A stretch of 64,000 nucleotides of DNA from CAIMUX01 sp964473865 (lineage in GTDB: Bacteria; Eisenbacteria; RBG-16-71-46; CAIMUX01): the NCBI GenBank assembly GCA_964473865.1, contig CAYYQN010000019.1:1-64000 (forward strand), in the 5' to 3' direction. Of the stretch, positions 8,551-17,480 are shown piece by piece. The position numbers were made by a program, and so were the translations under genes. Each line of letters opens with the position of its first letter. Within the stretch, counting starts at the first letter, position 1. The notes under the pieces were generated by a model. The model was not told where the DNA came from, did not search any database, and saw nothing but the letters and a program-made list of their open reading frames with translations.

Positions 8551-10854
8551 TCAGACGGCGGCCGGCGCGCGGGAGATGTTCCGCTCCGGCACCCGCTCCT
8601 CGCCGGGGGCCTTCTCGTAGCTCCACCCCGTCTTCAGACCCAGCATGAACCACACGAAGGAGCCCACCCCGAGCAGGAACACCGAGTCTCCGATGATGCG
8701 CAGCCAGCGCAGGGTCTCCACCCACGGCTGCTGCAGGAACTCGGCGCTGCGCGCGTACCAGAGCCCGCGCTCGACGCTGGCGGCGGCCTGAGCCAAGCCG
8801 ATCGGCAGCAGGCTCAGGCCCACCATCAGGGCCAGTCCGATGTTCATCATCCAGAACGACACCGCCAGCGGCGCCTCGCGCCAGGGGCGGATCCCCGTGA
8901 GCAGTCGCGCCACGAGCAGCACCAGACCGAGCGCGAGCAGGCCGTAGACGCCGAAGAGCGCGGTGTGGCCATGCACCGGCGTCGTGTTCAACCCCTGCAT
9001 GAAGTAGAGCGCCACCGGCGGGTTGATCAGGAACCCGAAGATCCCGGCGCCGACCAGGTTCCAGAACGCCACCCCGACGAAGAAGCGGACCGGCCAGCGG
9101 TGTCGCCGCATCCAGGGCGCGGCCACCTGCATCCGGTAGGTCTGGAACGCCTCCAGGCCGATGAGCACCAGGGGCACGACTTCCAGGGCGCTGAACGTGG
9201 CGCCGATCGCCATGATCGAGGTCGGCGTCCCCGAGAAGTAAAGGTGGTGGAATGTCCCGGGAATCCCGCCGAGGAGGAAGAGCGCGCTCGAGGCGATCAC
9301 CGCCCGCCCGGCGTGCGCCGGCTTGACGAGGCCCATGCGGGCAAAGACGAACGACAACGCCGCCGTCGCGAAGACCTCGAAGAACCCCTCGACCCAGAGG
9401 TGTACGACCCACCAGCGCCAGTACTCCATGACCGAAAGGTGCGTGCGCGCGCCGAAGAAGAAGCCGGCCCCGTACATCAGGCCGATGGCCGTCGCCGCTC
9501 CGGCGAACATGAGCACCAGGGGCCGGGACTCATCGCGGGTCTTGAGGGCAGGCCAGAGTCCGCGCAGCATCAGCCCCAGCCAGAGCACCAGGCCGACAAA
9601 GAGCGCAATCTGCCAGGCCCGCCCGAGATCGACGTACTCGTAGCCTTGGTGTCCGAACCAGAATCCGCTCTTCAGACCGAGCTTCTGCGTGATCGAGAAG
9701 TACTCTCCAGCCAGGGAGCCTCCGACGACCAGCAGCAGCGCCCCGAACAGGACGTTGACGCCGAAGCGCTGGAACCGCGGCTCGCGTCCCCCGACGGCCG
9801 GGGCCAGGAAGAGCCCGGCAGAGAGGAATGCCGTGGCGATCCAGAAGACGGCGGTCTGGAGGTGCCAGGTGCGGGTGAGCGCGTAGGGGAGGAACCGGCC
9901 CAGCGGGATGCCGAAGAACGATTGCCCTTCGACCGTGTAGTGGGCAGTCAGCGCCCCCAGGAGCACCTGCACCAGGAACAGCGCCGCGACGACGCCGAGG
10001 TACTTGGCCGTGGCCTTCATCGACGGAGTCGCTCGCAGGCCGGCGAGCGGATCACGCTCCGGTGTCGCGACGGGGCCCTCGTCCGGGGAGCGAAACGCCT
10101 TCCACCAGACGAGCGCGCCGACGGCGGCCAGCAGCAGGGCCACGCTGACGATCGACCAGACGATGTTCGCCGACGTCGGCCGGTTGCCGATGAGCGGCTC
10201 GTGCGGCCAGTTGTTGGTGTAGGTGATTGCCTGTCCGGGCCGTTCGGTGGCGCAGGCCCAGCTCGTCCAGAAGAAGAAGCGGGTGAGCGCATCCAGGCGG
10301 GCGGGATCGGAGATGGTGATCTCTCGCATGGCGTAGTCTTCGCGGAGTTGCGCCAGCGCCGGATCGCCGCCGAAGAGTGCGCGGTAGTGGTCCGCGGTTC
10401 GGTCCATCGCCGCGGCGCGGTCGGCGGAGACCGTCAGGGTGCCGGTCGCCCGGTCGTAGGTGTTGGCCCGCATCGCCCGGGGCAGGCGGGACTCGAGGCG
10501 CGTCCGCGGATCGCCTTCCAGGCGGTCGTAGGGAAGTCCGAACTCCCGCTCCGACCAGATCGACAGCAGGGCCAGGCTCTCCCGGTGCAGCCAGTCGGCG
10601 GACCAGTCGGGCGCCTGATAGGCTCCGTGGCCCCAGATGGAGCCGAGCTGCTGGCCGCCGGTGGACTGCCAGGCCTGCTGTCCGTCGAGGATCTGGGCCT
10701 TGGTCATGAGGAGCGCGCCTTGCTCGGTCACCACTCGTTCCGGCAGCGGCGGCGCCTGCCGGTAGACCTCGCGGCCGAAGAAGCCGAGCAGCGTGAAAGC
10801 GGCCAGCAACGTGCCGCCGAGCAGGATCCAGTACTTCCGTAGACAGGTCATCAT
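8551..10854 (-). CDS. norB: Quinol-dependent nitric oxide reductase (qNOR)
   Basis: Integral membrane enzyme that reduces 2 NO to N2O with quinol electrons. 767 residues is the normal length of the single-subunit qNOR. The N-terminal extension (about 1-220) carries a first TM and a NorC-like extracytoplasmic domain without a CxxCH heme motif, which separates qNOR from cytochrome-c NORs. The catalytic part has about 12 TM segments and the family histidines: TRTWHLQ, VVHLWVEGFFEVF, FHHLYFSG and VHGHTALFGVYG. ATGATG follows GGAGGGG. The gene starts 39 nt after ytfE, so the two form one operon. The NorR/sigma-54 context implies NO-induced detoxification rather than housekeeping denitrification. 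Confidence 0.93.
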   Translation of the reverse strand: MMTCLRKYWILLGGTLLAAFTLLGFFGREVYRQAPPLPERVVTEQGALLMTKAQILDGQQAWQSTGGQQLGSIWGHGAYQAPDWSADWLHRESLALLSIWSEREFGLPYDRLEGDPRTRLESRLPRAMRANTYDRATGTLTVSADRAAAMDRTADHYRALFGGDPALAQLREDYAMREITISDPARLDALTRFFFWTSWACATERPGQAITYTNNWPHEPLIGNRPTSANIVWSIVSVALLLAAVGALVWWKAFRSPDEGPVATPERDPLAGLRATPSMKATAKYLGVVAALFLVQVLLGALTAHYTVEGQSFFGIPLGRFLPYALTRTWHLQTAVFWIATAFLSAGLFLAPAVGGREPRFQRFGVNVLFGALLLVVGGSLAGEYFSITQKLGLKSGFWFGHQGYEYVDLGRAWQIALFVGLVLWLGLMLRGLWPALKTRDESRPLVLMFAGAATAIGLMYGAGFFFGARTHLSVMEYWRWWVVHLWVEGFFEVFATAALSFVFARMGLVKPAHAGRAVIASSALFLLGGIPGTFHHLYFSGTPTSIMAIGATFSALEVVPLVLIGLEAFQTYRMQVAAPWMRRHRWPVRFFVGVAFWNLVGAGIFGFLINPPVALYFMQGLNTTPVHGHTALFGVYGLLALGLVLLVARLLTGIRPWREAPLAVSFWMMNIGLALMVGLSLLPIGLAQAAASVERGLWYARSAEFLQQPWVETLRWLRIIGDSVFLLGVGSFVWFMLGLKTGWSYEKAPGEERVPERNISRAPAAV

Positions 10855-10893
10855 CCCCTCCGTCGTGGTTGTGGGTCGGCCCTCGGTCGGCCT

Positions 10894-11571
10894 CTACTCG
10901 CAGAGCGCCCGCGGGAAGAGCACGCTGTTCTCCAGATGGATGTGATCCATCAGGTCGGCTTCGAGCTGGGCGAGACGCAGGTAGAGCGCCTTCCAGGTGG
11001 CGCAGGCCTCCGGCGGCGGCGTGAAGCTGTCCGTCATCGATCGCGTGCGGGCGAGATTCGCGCCATGGTCCTCGTGCTCCAGCTCCATCACCTGGATCGG
11101 GCGCTGGGCCTGGGGGCCGCGGCCGGCCAGGATGACCGGGAAGAGGATCTGCTCCTCCTTTTCGAGGTGGGAGAGCACCGCTCCATGGATCGCCCGGAGG
11201 TGTTCGGCGAGGCCGTGCGGGCAGGACGGCTTGTCGCGATGCACCTCTTCAACCCGGGCGGCCATCTCGCACAGCGCCGGAATCTCGCTGCGCAGAGACT
11301 TGTGGTATCGCTCCACGATGTGCTGGATCAGCGCCGGGAGCGGTTGGCTCTCCCAGTTCCCGGCGGGCTCGCTGCTCTGGGCGCGGATCGACTCCAGGAG
11401 CTCCTGTGCATCGAGGCCCTTCGCGGCGCAGGCATCGGCGAGCGTCTGCCGGCCTCCGCAGCAGTAGTCGAGGCCGGCCTCCCGGAAGGCGCGCGATGCG
11501 CCGGCGAGGCGGCTGGCCAGAGCTCCCAGTGTGTCGGTGGGGTTGATAGCGGTCAGATTCCTGGACTCCAT
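10894..11571 (-). CDS. ytfE: Iron-sulfur cluster repair di-iron protein (YtfE/ScdA/RIC family)
   Basis: 225-residue cytoplasmic protein that repairs Fe-S clusters after nitrosative or oxidative damage. The N-terminal ScdA_N/DUF542 region holds the diagnostic DYCCGGRQTLADAC. The C-terminal hemerythrin-like domain has the spaced His/Glu ligands of a di-iron site (IQHIVERYHK, HLRAIHGAVLSHLEKEEQILFP, ELEHEDHG, HIHLENSVLFPRAL). ATG 11571 follows AAAGGAGGTC; the frame extends upstream but through the promoter. It is the first gene of a ytfE-norB operon, divergent from norR and preceded by a sigma-54-type promoter. Confidence 0.93.
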   Translation of the reverse strand: MESRNLTAINPTDTLGALASRLAGASRAFREAGLDYCCGGRQTLADACAAKGLDAQELLESIRAQSSEPAGNWESQPLPALIQHIVERYHKSLRSEIPALCEMAARVEEVHRDKPSCPHGLAEHLRAIHGAVLSHLEKEEQILFPVILAGRGPQAQRPIQVMELEHEDHGANLARTRSMTDSFTPPPEACATWKALYLRLAQLEADLMDHIHLENSVLFPRALCE

Positions 11572-11600
11572 GGGTGACCTCCTTTGGTTCCTCCTCCCAA

Positions 11601-11620
11601 GGAGCACGTTCGATGCCAAA
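11601..11620 (-). promoter_or_regulatory. Sigma-54 (-24/-12) promoter for ytfE-norB
   Basis: The minus strand reads TTGGCATCGAACGTGCT. The invariant GG (11617-11616) and GC (11605-11604) are separated by exactly 10 nt, and 14 of 17 positions match the sigma-54 consensus. The predicted start of transcription is about 20-25 nt before the ytfE ATG. The divergent gene encodes NorR, a sigma-54 activator of NO genes, which makes the site biologically coherent. Confidence 0.75.
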
Positions 11621-11715
11621 CCGGCCCCGGGCTGACTTCCACTGCATTTCAATGAGTTGCGCGGGCGATCATCTGGTGTGTTATCATTGTAGCAACTTCG
11701 AAACGTTGTAAGGAG

Positions 11716-11729
11716 GACAACAAGTTGTC
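11716..11729. promoter_or_regulatory. Perfect inverted repeat over the norR start codon
   Basis: GACAAC-AA-GTTGTC is a perfect 6-bp-arm palindrome that contains the TTG start of norR. It is the last of an alternating series CAAC (11693-11696), GTTG (11705-11708), CAAC (11718-11721), GTTG (11724-11727). GTTGT and ACAAC also flank the ribosome site AAGGAGG, so an RNA hairpin could mask it. Two GT-N7-AC matches (the loose NorR core) occur at 11709-11719 and 11728-11738. An operator role is inferred only. Confidence 0.4.
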
Positions 11730-13575
11730 TAGAAGACAGCAGTCGCTAGCGGGTCCAGCCGCTCGCCGAGGGGCGACGGTCGCTGCGGCCCGCAAGAGAG
11801 CGAGCGCCCCTTCTGCCGCCCCCAAGCGTGCCCCCCGCGCTTTGGCCGGCGGCGCGCGACCTCGGGAGGGGAGTCGCCGAGGTGAGATTCCCGCCGCGCA
11901 AATGCAGGCTCTGCTGGAGATCGCGCGGGATCTCACCGCGTCGCTCGCGGCGGAGGATCGCTACGAACGGCTCCTCACCGCCGTGCGTCGGGCGATTCCG
12001 GCCCAAGCGGCCTGCCTGCTCCGGCTCGAGGGCGACGAGCTCGTGCCGCTGGCGGCCTATGGGCTGACCGAGGAGGCGCGCGTCCGGCGCTACCCGCGCG
12101 CGGACCACCCGCGCCTGGACATCATCCTGCGGACAGTTGGACCGGTCCTTTTTCCGCCGGATAGCGAGCTTCCCGATCCGTTCGACGGGATGCTGGCCGC
12201 CGACCCGCGCGCGCTCGGCCACATCCACGCCTGCCTCGGCTGCGCGCTCAGCGAGGGAGGCGAGATCGTCGGGGCGCTCACCGCCGACTCGCTCGAGCCC
12301 CGGGCCTTCGCCGAGCTCGATGAGCGGTTCCTGGCCACCCTGGGGGCGCTCTCCGGCGCGGCCATGCGGACCACGACCCTGATCGAACGCCTGGAGCGCA
12401 CCGCCGCGCACCACGGCGCGGTCGCGCGGGAGTTGCAGCGGACGGCCGCGGAGCAGAGCGGAGGGGAGATCATCGGCCGCAGCCGTGCCATCCGGCGTCT
12501 GTTGGAAAGCGTGGAGCTCGTCGCGCGTTCGGGTTTCCCCGTCCTCATCACCGGGGAAACGGGTGTGGGCAAGGAGCTGGTTGTCCGGCACATCCACTCG
12601 AGCTCGTCGCGACGCGAAGAGCCTCTCATCCATGTCAATTGCGCAGCGCTCCCGGAGGCGGTTGCGGAGAGCGAGCTTTTCGGGCACGTGGCCGGCGCGT
12701 TCACCGGGGCGGTGCGGGACCGCGCCGGCAAGTTCGAGATCGCCGACGGAGGCACGCTGTTTCTGGACGAGGTCGGGGAACTCCCGCTGCCGCTCCAGCC
12801 GAAGCTCCTGCGGGCGTTGCAGCAGGGAGAGATCCAGCGCGTCGGTTCCGACCGCCCGCATCGCGTCGACACCCGCGTGATCGCGGCCACGAACCGGGAC
12901 CTGGAAGCGGAAGTCGCGGCCGGGCGCTTCCGGGCGGACCTCTTTCACCGCCTGGCGGTGTTCCCGATTCGCGTCCCGTCGCTGCGGGAACGGCGCGAGG
13001 ACATTCCGCTGCTCGCGGCGCACTTCCTCGACGGCGCGCGGCGCCGATTGGGGCTAGGTCCGGTGCGCTTGACCGAGGAGGCGAAGCAGCGGCTCGCTGC
13101 CGCGGCGTGGCCGGGAAACGTGCGGGAGCTCGAGAACGTGATCAGCCGAGCCGCGCTGCGGGCCGGTGCGGCGTCCGGGGCGGCGCGCGGAGCGGTGCCG
13201 GAGGTGGCCTCTGGGGTGTCGCCGGAGGAAGTGTCGGGGGAGGCCCGCGGAGCGGCGCGGAGGGCGACGCCTGGCCCGGCCTCAGCAAGCACCGGGGGGC
13301 GGGCGACGCCCGGGGTCGGCTTCATCGATGTCGTGGACCTGGACCCGTCGATCGACGGGGGTGTGAAAATCCCTGGGTCCGCAATGCGGCCGCCGGTTAC
13401 GGATGGGGCCGAGTCCGAGGTTCCGCTCCGGCTGCGGCTCGAGGCGTATCAGCGCCAGGCGATCGCCGAGGCCGTCTCGCATCACGGCGGCAACTGGGCG
13501 GCGGCCGCCCGCGCGCTCGGCATGCACCGCAGCAATCTGCACCACCTGGCTCGAAGGCTCGGGATACGGCGGTGA
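11725..13575 (+). CDS. norR: NorR-type NO-sensing sigma-54 transcriptional activator
   Basis: 616-residue bacterial enhancer-binding protein. A low-complexity Arg/Ala-rich N-terminus (1-55) precedes a GAF domain. That domain matches NorR closely in DHPRLDIILRTVG, PPDSELPDPFDG and HIHACLGCALSEGG, the region where NorR binds its NO-sensing iron. The AAA+ domain has Walker A GETGVGKE (277-284) and the sigma-54-contacting loop GAFTGA (324-329). A Gly/Ala/Pro-rich linker of about 85 residues separates it from a Fis-type HTH (GGNWAAAARALGMHRSNLHHLARRLG). The start is TTG with TAAGGAGG upstream. Expected role: activate the divergent ytfE-norB operon when NO is present. Confidence 0.92.
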   Translation: MSRRQQSLAGPAARRGATVAAARKRASAPSAAPKRAPRALAGGARPREGSRRGEIPAAQMQALLEIARDLTASLAAEDRYERLLTAVRRAIPAQAACLLRLEGDELVPLAAYGLTEEARVRRYPRADHPRLDIILRTVGPVLFPPDSELPDPFDGMLAADPRALGHIHACLGCALSEGGEIVGALTADSLEPRAFAELDERFLATLGALSGAAMRTTTLIERLERTAAHHGAVARELQRTAAEQSGGEIIGRSRAIRRLLESVELVARSGFPVLITGETGVGKELVVRHIHSSSSRREEPLIHVNCAALPEAVAESELFGHVAGAFTGAVRDRAGKFEIADGGTLFLDEVGELPLPLQPKLLRALQQGEIQRVGSDRPHRVDTRVIAATNRDLEAEVAAGRFRADLFHRLAVFPIRVPSLRERREDIPLLAAHFLDGARRRLGLGPVRLTEEAKQRLAAAAWPGNVRELENVISRAALRAGAASGAARGAVPEVASGVSPEEVSGEARGAARRATPGPASASTGGRATPGVGFIDVVDLDPSIDGGVKIPGSAMRPPVTDGAESEVPLRLRLEAYQRQAIAEAVSHHGGNWAAAARALGMHRSNLHHLARRLGIRR

Positions 13576-13678
13576 GCGGCCGGGTGTGGCGGGCGGGACG
13601 GCGGGGAAGACCGCTCATCCACGCGGGGCCTGTCGCTGGCCGTAGCGAAAAACCAGTTCCGCGCGGGACGGCGACGGA

Positions 13679-14626
13679 TCAGCCGAATCGGCCGGTGATG
13701 TAGTCTTCGGTCGCCGGGACCGCTGGCTGCGTGAAGACGCGCAGCGTCTCGTTGTACTCGATCAGCCGGCCGTTCAGCAGAAACGCGGTATAGCCCGAGA
13801 CCCGCGCGGCCTGTTGCATGTTGTGGGTCACGATCACGATGGTGTAATCGGCCTTCAGTTCTATCAGCAGCTCCTCGATCCGCGCGGTGGCGGACGGGTC
13901 GAGCGCGGAGGTCGGCTCGTCCATGAGGATGACCTCCGGCTGCACCGCGAGACAACGGGCAATGCAGAGGCGTTGCTGCTGCCCCCCCGAGAGTGCCAGC
14001 GCCGACCGGGAGAGCGAGTCCTTGACCTCGTCCCAGAGCGCCGCCCGGCGCAGACTCTCTTCGGCGCGGCCCGCGAGTTCCGACCGGCTCTTCAGCCCCA
14101 ACATGCGCAAGCCGAAGACGACATTCTCAAAGATCGACTTGGGGAACGGATTGGGGCGCTGGAAGACCATCCCCACGCGGCGCCGCAGAGAAACGGGGTC
14201 CGTCTCCGGGGCGTGCAGATTCAGATCGCGGAGGTAGATGGTGCCCTCGGTGCGGACTCCGGGGATCAGATCGTTCATACGGTTGAAGGCGCGCAGCAAC
14301 GTGCTCTTGCCGCACCCGGATGGGCCGATGATCGCGGTGACGGCATGGGGGCGAATGTCCAGGGTGATGCCCGCGAGCGCTTGTCGGGATCCGTAGGACA
14401 GACTGAAATCGCAGACGCGCAGAACGGGATCGGGCGGGTCGGTCGGCTCCGGTGAGTCCGCGCCGGCCGGCGGGGTGCGGTCCTCGGTGTCCGGAGCGCG
14501 GGCCGGCGCCGGCAGGCTGGTCTGCAGGCGGATGGTGATGCCGGCCGGGGCCGGTGAGGTGTCGGGAGCGGCCGGTTCCACGGCGCATTCGGGGCCCGGC
14601 CCGGGTCCGCTGTTCACTCGGTTCAT
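13679..14626 (-). CDS. pstB: Phosphate ABC transporter ATP-binding protein PstB
   Basis: ATPase of the high-affinity phosphate importer. 315 residues; the ABC domain begins near residue 68 after a Pro-rich N-terminal extension not usual for PstB. Motifs: Walker A GPSGCGKS, Q-loop FQRPNPFPKSIFENV, signature LSGGQQQR, Walker B VILMDEP, H-loop VTHNMQQAARVS. The C-terminal FLLNGRLIEY and DYITGRFG are typical of PstB. The ATG begins 1 nt after the pstA stop. No phoU follows; norR converges 103 nt downstream. The real start could lie downstream in the Pro-rich part, but no better ribosome site is evident. Confidence 0.95.
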   Translation of the reverse strand: MNRVNSGPGPGPECAVEPAAPDTSPAPAGITIRLQTSLPAPARAPDTEDRTPPAGADSPEPTDPPDPVLRVCDFSLSYGSRQALAGITLDIRPHAVTAIIGPSGCGKSTLLRAFNRMNDLIPGVRTEGTIYLRDLNLHAPETDPVSLRRRVGMVFQRPNPFPKSIFENVVFGLRMLGLKSRSELAGRAEESLRRAALWDEVKDSLSRSALALSGGQQQRLCIARCLAVQPEVILMDEPTSALDPSATARIEELLIELKADYTIVIVTHNMQQAARVSGYTAFLLNGRLIEYNETLRVFTQPAVPATEDYITGRFG

Positions 14627-14627
14627 G

Positions 14628-15458
14628 TCAGTCCCTTCCGGCCAGTCGCACCCGCAGTCGCCCGCGGAGAAGCACGGCGGTGAGGTTAAGCAGAAACGTG
14701 AGCATGAGCAGCACCGCCACGGTGCCGTAGAGCAGGGGTCGCGTTGCCTCGATATCGGGCGACTGCGTGGCCAGGACGTAGATGTGGTAGCCCAGCTCCA
14801 TGAACTGGTCCAAGGGGGAGTGCGGCAGGTAGGGGAGGAAATAGGCCGCGCCGGTGAACATGATCGGCGCCACCTCCCCGGCGCCGCGGGCGACGGAGAG
14901 GATCGTCCCGGTGAGAATGCCGGGCAGAGCCTGGGGAATCAACACGTGGCGCACCGTCTGCCACCGCGTCGCCCCCAGGGCGAGCGATGCCTCGCGCATC
15001 TGGCGCGGCACCGCGCGCAGGGACTCCTCGGTCGTGACGATGACCACGGGGAGGTTGAGCAGGGCCAGCGTCAGGGCGGCCCAGAGCAGCGACGGCCTTC
15101 CCCAGGTCACGTCAAGCCCCAGACCGCGGTCGATGCTCCGGCCGACGAACTGGATGAAGAAGCCGAGTCCGAAGAGGCCGAAGACGATGCTGGGGACGCC
15201 CGCCAGGTTGGTCACGGCGAAGCGGACCAGGCGGGTGAGCCAGGAGTCCTGCCGTGCATACTCGTGCAGGTAGATCGCTGCGCCGATGCCGAAGGGCACC
15301 AGGGCCACCACCATGAGCAGCACCAGGGCGACCGTCCCGAAGATGGCCGGGAAGATCCCGCCCTGGGTCATCCCTTCCCGCGGCGCGGATGTCAGGAATT
15401 CCCAGGTCACGGAACGCCAGCCGTGCCAGATGATGTTGCCCAGGATGACCGCCAGCAT
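14628..15458 (-). CDS. pstA: Phosphate ABC transporter permease PstA (N-terminus uncertain)
   Basis: Inner-membrane permease of the Pst importer; 276 residues from ATG 15458, with the EAA-type loop (REASLALGATRWQTVRHVLIPQALPG) and about six TM segments. Something is odd at the start. The frame continues upstream through hydrophobic residues that complete TM1 (GIGFATLAGIAAGLIVAML) until a TGA at 15515-15513. Beyond that TGA the same frame has 20 more codons back to a TTG (15575) overlapping the pstC stop. The natural start therefore looks like that TTG, with a stop codon interrupting the N-terminus, or translation restarts downstream. The C-terminus abuts pstB. Confidence 0.88.
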   Translation of the reverse strand: MLAVILGNIIWHGWRSVTWEFLTSAPREGMTQGGIFPAIFGTVALVLLMVVALVPFGIGAAIYLHEYARQDSWLTRLVRFAVTNLAGVPSIVFGLFGLGFFIQFVGRSIDRGLGLDVTWGRPSLLWAALTLALLNLPVVIVTTEESLRAVPRQMREASLALGATRWQTVRHVLIPQALPGILTGTILSVARGAGEVAPIMFTGAAYFLPYLPHSPLDQFMELGYHIYVLATQSPDIEATRPLLYGTVAVLLMLTFLLNLTAVLLRGRLRVRLAGRD

Positions 15459-15571
15459 GGCGACGATGAGGCCGGCGGCGATCCCCGCCAGTGTGGCGAA
15501 CCCGATGCCCGCTCACCGGGAGGATCGCGGTGGCGCCGCGTCGATCGGCCCGAAGGTCAAAGCGCGGGTCG

Positions 15572-16561
15572 TCAAGAAGCCCCCAGTTTTCGGCGCGTGC
15601 GCTCCACGAAGAGCCCGGCGATGAGGTTGATCACGAAGGTGGTGGCGAACAGGAGGCCGCCCAGGAAGAAGAGCGTGGCGTAGTGGGCGCTGCCCACCAC
15701 GACCTCTCCCATCTCCGCCGCCACGGTGGCGGAAAGGGTGCGCACCGAGTCGAAGATGCTCCCCGAGACGATGGAAGCGTTGCCCGAGGCCATGAGCACG
15801 ATCATGGTCTCGCCCACGCAGCGGGCCAGGCCGAGCAGGATCGCGGCGGCGACCCCGGCTCCGGCGGCGGGCAGCGTTACGTTCCAGGCGGTCTGCCAGC
15901 GGGAGGTCCCCAGGGCCAGCGAAGCCTCGCGATACGAGCGCGGCACCGCCCGGAGCGCGTCCTCGGAGACACTGAAGATCGTCGGGATGGACGCGAGGGC
16001 CAGAGCGACTCCGGCGTTCAGGGCGTTCAGGCGCGTGCCCGTGTGCATCAGGTCGTGAAGCCAGGTGGCCAGGACGACCAGGGCGAAGAACCCCAGCACG
16101 ACCGAGGGGATACCGGCCAACAACTCGACGGCCGGCTTGACCAGCTCCCTGATGCGGGCCGGCGCAAACTCCGAGGTGTAGATCGCGGCCAGTACGCTGA
16201 CCGGGACCGCCAGGATCATGGCGACGCCGGTCACCTTGAGCGTTCCGAGCAGCAGCGGCAGTAATCCGAACTTCGGGACGTTGCTCACGGGTTGCCAGAT
16301 GGGGGTCTCGAAGAACTTTGCCAGGCCGGCTTCCTGGCGGATCTGTGGATGGAACAGGACCGGGAGGCCTTCGCGGAACACAAAGACGATGATCAAGCTC
16401 AAACCGACCACGGTCAAGAGGGCGCACATCTGAAGGCCCCGCACGATCAACCGCTCGCGGATCGAGCGAGATCCCGGGGAGGGACCCGGCGGGGAGGAAG
16501 CTCCTCCCCGCCGGCCGCCGGTCTGGCCCGGCGTGGGTGTCGTAGTCTCGGTGTGGCTCAC
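15572..16561 (-). CDS. pstC: Phosphate ABC transporter permease PstC
   Basis: Inner-membrane permease subunit partnering PstA. 329 residues: a Gly/Pro/Ser-rich cytoplasmic N-terminus (1-35), TM1 (about 45-65, MCALLTVVGLSLIIVFVFRE), then five further TM segments. The EAA loop reads REASLALGTSRWQTAWNVTLPAAG, as in PstC. The start is GTG, only 2 nt after the pstS TAG, so it is translationally coupled. The 3' end overlaps the presumed original TTG start of pstA. Confidence 0.94.
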   Translation of the reverse strand: MSHTETTTPTPGQTGGRRGGASSPPGPSPGSRSIRERLIVRGLQMCALLTVVGLSLIIVFVFREGLPVLFHPQIRQEAGLAKFFETPIWQPVSNVPKFGLLPLLLGTLKVTGVAMILAVPVSVLAAIYTSEFAPARIRELVKPAVELLAGIPSVVLGFFALVVLATWLHDLMHTGTRLNALNAGVALALASIPTIFSVSEDALRAVPRSYREASLALGTSRWQTAWNVTLPAAGAGVAAAILLGLARCVGETMIVLMASGNASIVSGSIFDSVRTLSATVAAEMGEVVVGSAHYATLFFLGGLLFATTFVINLIAGLFVERTRRKLGAS

Positions 16562-16563
16562 GG

Positions 16564-17394
16564 CTAGACCGGGAAGTAGCCGACCTCTGTGACCAGGGCC
16601 TGTCCTTCGGGCGACAAGACCCAGTCGACGAACCGCTTCATGTCGCCGGACGGGTTCTTGCGGAAGTAGAAGAATAGGTTCCGCGAAAGCGGGTAGGAGC
16701 CGTCCTTCACCGTGGCCTCGCCCGGCAGTACGGCCGCGCTCTGGGCGTCACGACGAACGGCGCAATCGCGGATCCCCTTGGCATAGGCGGCGCCGCCGTA
16801 GCCGATCCCGTACTCGTCCTGGGCAACCGCGTGGACCACCGCGGCGGTGCCGGGGAGCGTCTGGCAATTCGCTGCGTAGTCGGCGCCGCCCAGGACGACC
16901 TCCTTGAAGAAGGCGTATGTTCCGGAGCTGTTCTCGCGACCATAGAGGTTGATCCGCACGTCAGGTCCGCCCACTTCCTTCCAGTTGGTCACCACCCCGG
17001 TGTAGATCGCCTTGAGCTGCTCGAAAGTCAGTTCCTGGACCGGGCTCTTCTCATTCAGGTAGACGGAGAGGCCGTCTTTGGCCACGGCCAGCTCGACTCC
17101 CATGGTCTGGTAGCGGTCGCGCAGCTTCAGTTTCTCATCCTGGGTCATCTTGCGCGACGCGGTGGCAACGTCCGTCGTCCCGTTGATCAAAGCCGCGATG
17201 CCCACGCCGGAGCCTCCGCCCGTGACCTGGATGACGGCGTCGGCGTTGGCGGCCATGTACTTCTCGGCCCAGCGCTGGGCCAGAATGACCATGGTGTCCG
17301 AGCCCTTGATCGTGACCGGTCGCCCCGCGAGAGCGGCCGGACCGGCAATGAATCCGGCCAGCGCCGCGGCGGCGAGAATTCGGGGAATGTTCAT
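16564..17394 (-). CDS. pstS: Periplasmic phosphate-binding protein PstS
   Basis: Periplasmic phosphate receptor delivering Pi to PstCAB. 276 residues with signal peptide MNIPRILAAAALAGFIAGPA (cleavage about 25). Phosphate-site motifs: TIKGSDTMVILAQRWAE near the N-terminus, GGGSGVGIAALINGTTDVATASR, and GRENSSGTYAFFKEVVL. ATG 17394 follows AGGAGGT at a normal distance; the frame runs further upstream but only through the leader. It lies 86 nt downstream of the porin gene with no PHO box in between, so it is probably co-transcribed from the promoter before the porin. Confidence 0.95.
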   Translation of the reverse strand: MNIPRILAAAALAGFIAGPAALAGRPVTIKGSDTMVILAQRWAEKYMAANADAVIQVTGGGSGVGIAALINGTTDVATASRKMTQDEKLKLRDRYQTMGVELAVAKDGLSVYLNEKSPVQELTFEQLKAIYTGVVTNWKEVGGPDVRINLYGRENSSGTYAFFKEVVLGGADYAANCQTLPGTAAVVHAVAQDEYGIGYGGAAYAKGIRDCAVRRDAQSAAVLPGEATVKDGSYPLSRNLFFYFRKNPSGDMKRFVDWVLSPEGQALVTEVGYFPV

Positions 17395-17480
17395 ATCGAG
17401 ACCTCCTGGTGGTTCGGCGATGCGGTCGTCCAGGACCCTCGCCGGTTCGAGAACGCCGGGCCGGGACCGGTAGGGCCCGG

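Noticed and set aside
11671..11691. Sigma-54-like sequence on the plus strand before norR
   Set aside because: TGG and TTGT are present but the GG-to-GT spacing is 12, not 10.
13576..13678. Intrinsic terminator between norR and pstB
   Set aside because: Only a 5-bp stem with the A-run on the wrong side for both directions.
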